From an uncultured Bacteroidaceae bacterium (lineage in GTDB: Bacteria; Bacteroidota; Bacteroidia; Bacteroidales; Bacteroidaceae), in contig CAJOCU010000001.1 in NCBI GenBank assembly GCA_905233765.1, positions 124,001 through 188,000 of the forward strand: a stretch of DNA of 64,000 bases, read 5' to 3'. The position numbers and the translations under genes were made by a program. The notes under the pieces are model-generated. The model was not told the origin of the DNA and ran no database searches. It saw nothing but the letters and a program-made list of their open reading frames with translations. Below are positions 49,579-56,921 of this stretch, in pieces (within the stretch, counting starts at the first letter, position 1; each line of letters opens with the position of its first letter).

Positions 49579-51771
49579 TTACGAGAAAGCAACGGTCAAA
49601 CCAGCCATCACAATGCTTACCATCGACATCAGCTTGATGAGGATGTTGAGCGAGGGGCCGCTGGTGTCCTTGAACGGGTCGCCGACGGTGTCACCAACGA
49701 TGGTTGCCTTATGGGCAAACGAGCCCTTGCCGCCGAAGTTGCCTTCCTCCACCATCTTCTTGGCGTTGTCCCAAGCGCCACCGGCATTGGCCATGAACAC
49801 GGCCAGCGTGAAGCCGCCTGCAAGACCGCCCACGAGCAGACCCAACACACCTGCCACGCCAAGGACCAGACCCACAACGATGGGAATGGCGATGGCCAAC
49901 AGCGACGGGAAGATCATCTCATGCTGGGCGGCACGCGTGGAGATCTCCACGCAGGAGCCGTAGTCGGGCGTGGCCTTGCCCTCGAGGATACCTTTAATCT
50001 CACGGAACTGACGACGCACCTCTTCCACCATCTTCTGGGCGGCACGGCCCACGGCTTCCATCGTCAGGCCGCAGAACAGGAACGCGGCCATAGCGCCGAT
50101 GAAGGCACCCACGAGAACACGCGGGTTCATCAGGTTCACCTGGAAATAGTTCATGAAGTCGGGGATGGTGGCATCGGCGGCAGCGATGACCTCGCCCTTG
50201 AGGTTCGTCAGCGTGGTGCCGGTGCGCTCCATCGCTATCTTGATCTCTTCGATGTAGGAGGCCAGCAGGGCCAGCGCCGTGAGGGCAGCAGAGCCGATGG
50301 CGAAGCCCTTGCCCGTGGCGGCAGTGGTGTTGCCGAGGGCATCAAGGGCATCGGTGCGGTGGCGCACTTCCTCGCCCAGCTCGCTCATCTCGGCGTTGCC
50401 GCCGGCATTGTCTGCGATGGGACCATACGCGTCGGTGGCCAGCGTGATGCCGAGCGTGGAGAGCATGCCGACGGCAGCGATACCGATGCCGTAGAGACCG
50501 TGTGAGAGGGCCGAAGCGCTCATCTCCATGTCGAAGCCATTGGCGCAGAGGTAGCTGAGCATAATAGCCACACCGATGGTCACCACGGGGATGCAGGTGG
50601 AGATCATGCCCGTGCCGATACCCTTAATGATCACGGTGGCGGAACCGGTCAGTCCCGCCTCAGAGATCTTCTGCGTCGGCTTGTAGGAGTGGCTCGTGTA
50701 GTACTCGGTGGCCTGACCGATGATGACACCGGCTGCCAGACCAGAAATGACGGAGAACGACAGGCCGAGCCAGTTCTCTATACCTAATAAATATAATATA
50801 ACGAAGGTAGCGGCGGCAATGAGCACAGCGGAGACATTCGTGCCGACGGCCAACGAACGCAGCAGGTCACGCATCGTAGCACCTTCCTTCGTGCGGACAA
50901 GGTATATGCCGAAGATGCTGAGGAACACGCCTACGGCAGCGATGAGCATCGGGGCGATGACAGCTTTCATCTGCATCTCGCCGCTCAGGGCAAAGGCCGT
51001 AGCGCCGAGGGCAGCAGTGGAAAGGATGCTACCGCAGTAGCTCTCGTAGAGGTCGGCGCCCATGCCGGCCACATCACCCACGTTGTCACCCACGTTGTCA
51101 GCAATCGTAGCCGGATTGCGGGGATCATCCTCGGGGATATCGGCCTCCACCTTACCCACAATGTCCGCGCCCACGTCGGCAGCCTTCGTGTAGATGCCGC
51201 CGCCCACACGGGCGAACAGCGCCTGTGTGGAAGCACCCATGCCGAAGGTCAGCATCGTGGTGGTAATGGTGATGAGGGCCATATTATCACCATGATAGAC
51301 GAAGGAGAGGGCGAAGAACCAGCCGGCGATGTCCAGGAGGCCAAGGCCCACAACGGTCAAGCCCATCACAGCGCCGCTGCGGAAGGCAATCTTCAAGCCT
51401 GCATCGAGGCTCTTGCGGGCAGCGTTGGCGGTGCGGGCACTGGCGTAGGTGGCGGTCTTCATGCCGAAGAAACCTGCCAAACCCGAGAAGAAACCACCCG
51501 TGAGGAAGGCGAAAGGCACCCATGGGTTCTGCCAGTGCAGCACATAGGCCATAATGGCGAAGATGACAGCCAGCACCACAAACACAACGGTGACGACCTT
51601 GTACTGCTGTTTCAGATACGACATAGCGCCGCTACGTACGTAGCCGGCAATTTCACGCATTCGAGGTGTGCCCTCGTCCGCCGTCATCATCGAGCGGAAG
51701 AAATAGTAGGCCATGCCGAGCGCCACCAAAGAAGCTATGGGCACTAGCCAGAATACAGAAGGTAAGTTCAT
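49579..51771 (-). CDS. hppA: Membrane-bound ion-pumping pyrophosphatase (K+-dependent)
   Basis: A 730-aa polytopic membrane pyrophosphatase with about 16 transmembrane helices. It couples PPi hydrolysis to export of Na+ and/or H+. Catalytic acidic clusters: DVGADIVGKVEADIPEDDPRN with ADNVGDNVGDVAG, DAYGPIADNAGG, and the C-terminal GDTVGDPFKDTSGPS. The motif GNTTAATGKG has Ala where K+-independent enzymes have Lys, indicating a K+-dependent type. Whether it pumps Na+ only or both ions is not decidable here. The 5' leader carries a tandem 12-base repeat. Its promoter faces that of the VWA/tubulin-like operon. Confidence 0.95.
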   Translation of the reverse strand: MNLPSVFWLVPIASLVALGMAYYFFRSMMTADEGTPRMREIAGYVRSGAMSYLKQQYKVVTVVFVVLAVIFAIMAYVLHWQNPWVPFAFLTGGFFSGLAGFFGMKTATYASARTANAARKSLDAGLKIAFRSGAVMGLTVVGLGLLDIAGWFFALSFVYHGDNMALITITTTMLTFGMGASTQALFARVGGGIYTKAADVGADIVGKVEADIPEDDPRNPATIADNVGDNVGDVAGMGADLYESYCGSILSTAALGATAFALSGEMQMKAVIAPMLIAAVGVFLSIFGIYLVRTKEGATMRDLLRSLAVGTNVSAVLIAAATFVILYLLGIENWLGLSFSVISGLAAGVIIGQATEYYTSHSYKPTQKISEAGLTGSATVIIKGIGTGMISTCIPVVTIGVAIMLSYLCANGFDMEMSASALSHGLYGIGIAAVGMLSTLGITLATDAYGPIADNAGGNAEMSELGEEVRHRTDALDALGNTTAATGKGFAIGSAALTALALLASYIEEIKIAMERTGTTLTNLKGEVIAAADATIPDFMNYFQVNLMNPRVLVGAFIGAMAAFLFCGLTMEAVGRAAQKMVEEVRRQFREIKGILEGKATPDYGSCVEISTRAAQHEMIFPSLLAIAIPIVVGLVLGVAGVLGLLVGGLAGGFTLAVFMANAGGAWDNAKKMVEEGNFGGKGSFAHKATIVGDTVGDPFKDTSGPSLNILIKLMSMVSIVMAGLTVAFS

Positions 51772-51801
51772 AAATACTGATTTTAGTTTTAGTTAAGTTT
51801 T

Positions 51802-51834
51802 ATGGTTTTCGTGATGGTTTTCGTGTGGTTTTCG
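51802..51834. repeat. Tandem 12-base repeat in the hppA leader
   Basis: ATGGTTTTCGTG twice, then TGGTTTTCG. On the hppA mRNA this is the 5' untranslated region, 30-63 bases before the ATG, reading as repeated CACGAAAACCAT. It may fold little but could bind a regulator. Confidence 0.8.
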
Positions 51835-51859
51835 CCCCGGGTTTTCAGCTACCCGACGA

Positions 51860-51867
51860 CAAAAGTA
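51860..51867 (-). promoter_or_regulatory. -7 element of the hppA promoter
   Basis: Minus strand TACTTTTG, fitting TAnnTTTG, 89 bases upstream of the hppA ATG. A -33 element is not clear. Confidence 0.6.
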
Positions 51868-51937
51868 AGAAGAATTCACGAATCTCCATATAGAAATCCA
51901 TGAAATTTTAGCACCTGTGAAAAAAAATGTAAAATTC

Positions 51938-51969
51938 CTTGCGCGATTGATGTAAATCAATTACATTTG
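51938..51969 (+). promoter_or_regulatory. Promoter of the VWA/tubulin-like operon
   Basis: CTTG at 51938-51941, a spacer of 20 bases and a perfect TACATTTG at 51962-51969. The leader would be about 25-30 bases to the ATG at 52004. Confidence 0.8.
51947..51960. promoter_or_regulatory. FNR/Crp-type palindrome between -33 and -7
   Basis: TTGAT-GTAA-ATCAA, a perfect match to the E. coli FNR site (TTGAT-N4-ATCAA). The palindrome ends one base before the -7 element, a position usually used by repressors. Bacteroidota have Crp/FNR-family regulators, some of which use similar sites; the regulator is not encoded in the window. Confidence 0.65.
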
Positions 51970-52003
51970 CATTTGAATATTCACTTACCAATACTAAAAT
52001 CTC

Positions 52004-53617
52004 ATGCCTAAAGTACTTCGACAGGCCGTCTTGTGCGCGCTATTTGCGTGTCTTTCAGGATGCTACCTTTTTGCCCAATCACCGCTTGCTTACCTCGAGC
52101 AAACCTACCCGCAACTCACCGACCTTTATCGCGAAGAACTGAGCAAGTACCCTGCTCACTATATCTTTGCCGTGGATGTTTCCGGAACAATGAACCAGTA
52201 TAGCGGCGTAGTCACACAGGCTCTGCGACCTTTCTTTGACGCACTGCCCGACAACGACCGCGTCGATGTCATTCCCTTCGGTACCGAGGCACTCCCCAAT
52301 ATGCTGAGCTACTGCGGCGTCATCAATCCCGCCGTGAAAGGTGCACTGACACAGAACATCAGCAACCTCTATACTGACCCCTCCTACCAGCAGGGTTTCA
52401 AGGGATACACCGATATCCCCAAGGCCGTCAATGCCATTGCCAAGGTAATCCAGAACAACCGCGACTATAAGGTGAACGTGATTGTCCTGCTGACCGACTT
52501 CCGCAACGACGTGAAAGGCGACAGCCCCTCTGAGCGCAAGCTGAGAGCCCAGGAAATCGAAGACCTGAACACCGCCATTGGCGCTGCCACCAACAACATC
52601 TACACACGCAGCATCGCCTTGGAGTTGCCTGTCAACAAGAGTATGCCGGGCTACTGCCTGCCACAGCTCAAGGAACTGGTGTTCCCCACAGAAAACGGAG
52701 GCATGGAAATCGTGCCGTTGACAAACCCGGGCGTCATGATCGGGCAGTGGTTCGAGCAACTCAAGCGTGACATCATGGTCACCAAGCTCAAGGCTGTCAT
52801 TGACAATGCCAACCGCATGAATCCCATTGAGTTGAAGACCGAGACCAGCATCGATGGCAATGTGTCCGCAGAAATCCATTGGACGCCTAACAAGTTGTAT
52901 CCCACGATGCAGATTGACTCCACCTATATGGATGGTGACCAGTTCTATTTCGTGAACAACAAGGAGGCGTTCACGGAGACGACCGAGCCCGACTTGAAGC
53001 TTGACCTGGGTAAGATCAAGCACCAAAGCTACGGACTGCACCATCTGGCTGACAGCATTAATCTTGGCCTGCTGCTGCCCACGCCCTATGATGATGAACT
53101 CGCGAGCCTCGGCGTGAAGAAGCCGCTGCCCAACACGAAGAAAGAAGAGAGCCGCTTGTTGTTCACCTTCTTCCTGCCCTTCTGGCTGACGGCGCTGCTT
53201 GCAGCCCTTCTGCTCCTATACATACTACTAATTATTAAGGCTATCAAGCGCAATGCCTCAGAGCTGTTCCGCGGAACAGTGGATATCTATGACAAGGTAG
53301 GACGCCAGATTGGCAACACCGTCATGGTGAAGTGCAAGGGCAAGACATTCCTTGTCGGCGATAGCGGCACGAACGGATGTCAGGTAAATGGTGCTGCATG
53401 GACTGTCTCCGTTGAAAAAACGACCTATTCACCATTGTTAGTCTTCAAGAAGCCCAACTTCCTTTGGAAAGCGAAGAAAGGATTTGCAAAATCCGGCAAG
53501 CCCCAGCGAGGCTATCTGGGTAGATATGGCAACGGCAAGAAGCTTGTCAACATCGAATGTGGTTCGTCCTACGACGCTATCACACACAGCATCACAATCA
53601 GATTAAATACCAAATAA
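52004..53617 (+). CDS. VWA-domain membrane protein (first gene of tubulin-like operon)
   Basis: A 537-aa protein: N-terminal signal (CALFACLSGCYLFAQS; LSGC also fits a lipobox at Cys20), a von Willebrand A domain (about 50-250) with a MIDAS DVSGT (Asp58, Ser60, Thr62) and LLTDFRND, a 130-residue linker, one transmembrane helix (about 387-412, LPFWLTALLAALLLLYILLI) and a 125-residue C-terminal domain (GTVDIYDKVGRQIGNTVMVK; FLVGDSGTNGCQVNGA). If the signal is cleaved, the VWA domain is periplasmic and the tail cytosolic. Likely a metal-dependent binding or sensing subunit. The next gene begins 17 bases on. Confidence 0.78.
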   Translation: MPKVLRQAVLCALFACLSGCYLFAQSPLAYLEQTYPQLTDLYREELSKYPAHYIFAVDVSGTMNQYSGVVTQALRPFFDALPDNDRVDVIPFGTEALPNMLSYCGVINPAVKGALTQNISNLYTDPSYQQGFKGYTDIPKAVNAIAKVIQNNRDYKVNVIVLLTDFRNDVKGDSPSERKLRAQEIEDLNTAIGAATNNIYTRSIALELPVNKSMPGYCLPQLKELVFPTENGGMEIVPLTNPGVMIGQWFEQLKRDIMVTKLKAVIDNANRMNPIELKTETSIDGNVSAEIHWTPNKLYPTMQIDSTYMDGDQFYFVNNKEAFTETTEPDLKLDLGKIKHQSYGLHHLADSINLGLLLPTPYDDELASLGVKKPLPNTKKEESRLLFTFFLPFWLTALLAALLLLYILLIIKAIKRNASELFRGTVDIYDKVGRQIGNTVMVKCKGKTFLVGDSGTNGCQVNGAAWTVSVEKTTYSPLLVFKKPNFLWKAKKGFAKSGKPQRGYLGRYGNGKKLVNIECGSSYDAITHSITIRLNTK

Positions 53618-53634
53618 CATCATTCTTTATCATT

Positions 53635-56600
53635 ATGGCAAACGAGAAGCATATCTTTATCGGTATCGGTGGCTCAGGCTGCCAGACCGTTTCTCAGATC
53701 AAATCGAAGGTCTATGAGAAGAGATTCAAGGAAGCCACCGCTTCCAAGACACGTCTTCAGGCAATGAACGACAGCTATCGGTTCCTGTTCATCGACACCG
53801 ACCAGCGTGACATTGACGAGGCGAACAAGCGTAATCGCGAGAGCTTTGAGCAGGGCAAGGTCCCGTTCATCAGCCCGCAGACCGACCTGATCAACCTGGG
53901 TCGCGCGAATCCGCAGGCCATCTACTACGAAGCAAAACAGGATCCGGGTACGCTCATCAACAAGCGCATTCTGGAAGCCTGCTCCCCTGAGTTGGCCGTC
54001 AAGATTCCCGATCAGCCGCTGGCCTTTGGTGCTGGTGCCTTCCGCATGAAGAGCCGCATCGCCTTCGCCCATGCCTTGACAGACTTCCAGAACAAACTGC
54101 AGGCTGCCATCTCATCACTGAACGACGTGAAGACTGTGGGTGGTGAAGACTGCATCATCTATTACTGGGTTGTGGGTTCAACGCTCGGAGGTACTGGATC
54201 CGGCATCTTCAACGATGTCCTCTATCATGTGAACCAGATTCACCATCAGGTGGTTGGCAACGGCGATCCTCAGCTTGTATTGACGATGTATATGCCTAAG
54301 GTGTATATCGACAGCAACTCCACAGAAGAGAAATACACGCTGAATGCTTTTGGTGTGTTCAGCGAGTTGCAAGCCTTCAAGAAGATGAGCTACGAGCCCA
54401 AGCAGAACACGGTGATGCATCGTCTGGCCTTCCAGAACGACTACAACCTCATCGACAGCGAGCGCCGCTACTGCCCGTTCTACTATCTGATTCCCATCGA
54501 CATCCAGACCGACAAGGGTACCAGCCTCGGCACCACTCGCACGATGTATCGCAACACGGCTGAGATGCTCTACCACCTGCACCACGGCAAGGCCGGTGCC
54601 ACGTTCCGCAGCGATATTGACAATTACATGAACGATATCATGGAGCGCAACCACGAGGACTTCCTGGTCCCCATGGGTTATGTCTCGCTGCAGAAACCCC
54701 AGGAGCAGTTTGCCAAGTACATGCGCACACGCCTGAAGAGAGACATCTTGAAAAGCTGGCTGCTGTGCGACAATGAGAAACAGGCAAAGGTGGAGAAGAG
54801 CGAGGTGGAGAACCTCTTCAATATCCTCTTTGAGGAACTGGATCCCAATGTCACGACATCCGTAGCGCATGACCTTCTCGGCAATCAATCTAAGCTGAAA
54901 GAGAAAATCGCAAACGAGGAAATTAAAGAAAAAATGGAAGAAGAATTTGAGTTTGCGAGCATTTCAATGGCTTTAAGCATGGTTGAGGCTGTGTTCCAGA
55001 ACGAGAAAGGCGATGAGAAGCGCAAGAAATACAAGCAAATGCTCGTCGATGGCATCTGGAAACAGGCAGAAACCCTGATCCGAGTTCACGGCATCACCTA
55101 TACCCTCAATGCAGTGCAAGAGGTGCGCAAGCTGTTAGTCAAGAAATATCAAGACGAAGAGACTGGCGATAACTCCATCGAGAAGAGGAGGAATGCACTC
55201 AACGCGCAGAAGACAGAGTTGCAGGAGCTGAGTGATGAGGCCATGAAGATTACGACCATGGAGAAAATCACCAAGGGCAACAAGAAGCAGGTTGAGGAAT
55301 ATATGCAGAAGGCCGCACAGTATGTTGACCAATTCGTGAAGCTGCAGATTGACGACTGGTCACACGACCTGAAGCGTGACTTCCAGAACGACGAGAAGAA
55401 CGATGAGCTGGCAAAGCTATATCGTCACTTGGTTTCTGTGGCCGACAAGGCTGCCGAGATGAATCGCATCGCAGTAGCATCGTATGGCAAGCTTGCCACC
55501 GAGTTTGGTGAAGCCTCCATGGATGTAACGACGGTCTATCTGCCGATGCTCAAGACCATCTGCGATGGCAACGGCTGGATTATCGGCAACTTCTTCAGCA
55601 ACCTGTATGGCAAGCTGATTGAGGCCATCCCCGACAAGGAAGAAACGCCTATTCGCGAGAAGATGGCCAAGAACCTCATCGACAAGAGCGTCTATTTGAA
55701 TGCTGACGACAAGACCCAAGCCGCCATTGACAAGGGTGAGTATGTGATTTATCTCGACGCCAAGGAAGATAAAGAGGGCGACGACGGCACCCAGAAGAAA
55801 CAGGCCGATGTCCGCTTCTTCGCCAATCCGCTGCTCATTGAGAAGAAGGTCAGCATCGAGAAGATCATCGATGATTTCCTCTCTATTGTCACCAATATCT
55901 TTGAAATGCGCCTGCACGAGAACGAGTCGATTCAGACGTTGTGGGAAAACAAGAAGATTTCCTCCTTCTTCGCAGAACTCACCAACGACGAGAAGGACGA
56001 AGTACGTCGCAGCCTGAACCCCGCCTTGTTCTTCAGCTACAACTCCAACCGCATCGACGTCACCAAGAAGGAAGAGCACATCGTGTTCGTGGCAGGCAGC
56101 GAAGAGTTGGCAGCAGAAATGCTCGGTTTCCAGAAGGGTAATCCCAAGCACCGCTGCGAGAAGGCGGACGATGAGAACACGGCTCTTGTCCTGAAGTCCA
56201 AGTTCGGTCTGTCACTACCCGACTACCGCATTTACGACTCCATCAAGATGGTGTATGACAAAGCCACGTTCCGCGAGAAGTACCACTTCCACCACGACTT
56301 CGCGCAGTATCTGGATAAGCTGACCATCGACGATCTTCCTTACGAGGTTCTGCCGCAGCATCGCACCTATGCCAAGATACTGCTGCTGAACAAGTTCGCC
56401 GACAACCTCAAGCCCTTGTTCTACAAGGATGTATACGAGCCCGAAGCTTACACGAACGTGCTGATGTACTCCGACTGCGACACCTCCTTCAAGATTGCAG
56501 AACCGGAAGCCTTTGGCGTTAACCCTTCCGATGGTTCCATCATTTTGCGGAAGGAAGCCGATGGCCGTTCTCTCTACAAGGAAATTATCGGTAAGGACTT

Positions 56601-56904
56601 CGCAGAGCAGTTCAAACAGTATCGTGAGATGTACTTCAACTATGGTTTCGGCGAGACCACGGCGAATCTGATTCAGGTGATTCTTCGCCAGAACAGAGCC
56701 GTGAAGGACGAGAAAGGCAAGGAGATCACCATTAAGGGTGAGGAAATCCTCAAGAATGGCTATACCGCCATTCGCGCCGATCTCCTAAAGGAGCTGAGCC
56801 AACAGAGAAAGACCGCGGCTCAACCCGAGGAGAAGCGTCTGTACAACATCTTCTTTACGATTGTTCGCGAAGAGTTGGAGACTGTCCACGATTTTATTAA
56901 ATAA
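53635..56904 (+). CDS. Tubulin/FtsZ-like GTPase (Tubulin_2-type), 1089 aa
   Basis: A large cytosolic protein with a tubulin-like N-terminal third: HIFIGIGGSGCQTVSQIK (Gly-rich loop at 9-15), FLFIDTDQRDIDEAN, and WVVGSTLGGTGSGIFNDVLYHV, where GGTGSG (about 185-190) is the tubulin/FtsZ GTP-binding signature. A 700-residue helical/charged C-terminal region follows (coiled-coil-like about 430-640), far longer than FtsZ or TubZ. The ATG at 53635 gives MANEKHIF; upstream in-frame codons overlap the preceding gene. It is the probable filament-forming or switch core of the operon. Filament formation is inferred. Confidence 0.82.
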   Translation: MANEKHIFIGIGGSGCQTVSQIKSKVYEKRFKEATASKTRLQAMNDSYRFLFIDTDQRDIDEANKRNRESFEQGKVPFISPQTDLINLGRANPQAIYYEAKQDPGTLINKRILEACSPELAVKIPDQPLAFGAGAFRMKSRIAFAHALTDFQNKLQAAISSLNDVKTVGGEDCIIYYWVVGSTLGGTGSGIFNDVLYHVNQIHHQVVGNGDPQLVLTMYMPKVYIDSNSTEEKYTLNAFGVFSELQAFKKMSYEPKQNTVMHRLAFQNDYNLIDSERRYCPFYYLIPIDIQTDKGTSLGTTRTMYRNTAEMLYHLHHGKAGATFRSDIDNYMNDIMERNHEDFLVPMGYVSLQKPQEQFAKYMRTRLKRDILKSWLLCDNEKQAKVEKSEVENLFNILFEELDPNVTTSVAHDLLGNQSKLKEKIANEEIKEKMEEEFEFASISMALSMVEAVFQNEKGDEKRKKYKQMLVDGIWKQAETLIRVHGITYTLNAVQEVRKLLVKKYQDEETGDNSIEKRRNALNAQKTELQELSDEAMKITTMEKITKGNKKQVEEYMQKAAQYVDQFVKLQIDDWSHDLKRDFQNDEKNDELAKLYRHLVSVADKAAEMNRIAVASYGKLATEFGEASMDVTTVYLPMLKTICDGNGWIIGNFFSNLYGKLIEAIPDKEETPIREKMAKNLIDKSVYLNADDKTQAAIDKGEYVIYLDAKEDKEGDDGTQKKQADVRFFANPLLIEKKVSIEKIIDDFLSIVTNIFEMRLHENESIQTLWENKKISSFFAELTNDEKDEVRRSLNPALFFSYNSNRIDVTKKEEHIVFVAGSEELAAEMLGFQKGNPKHRCEKADDENTALVLKSKFGLSLPDYRIYDSIKMVYDKATFREKYHFHHDFAQYLDKLTIDDLPYEVLPQHRTYAKILLLNKFADNLKPLFYKDVYEPEAYTNVLMYSDCDTSFKIAEPEAFGVNPSDGSIILRKEADGRSLYKEIIGKDFAEQFKQYREMYFNYGFGETTANLIQVILRQNRAVKDEKGKEITIKGEEILKNGYTAIRADLLKELSQQRKTAAQPEEKRLYNIFFTIVREELETVHDFIK

Positions 56905-56921
56905 CTAAACAATTCTTCGTA

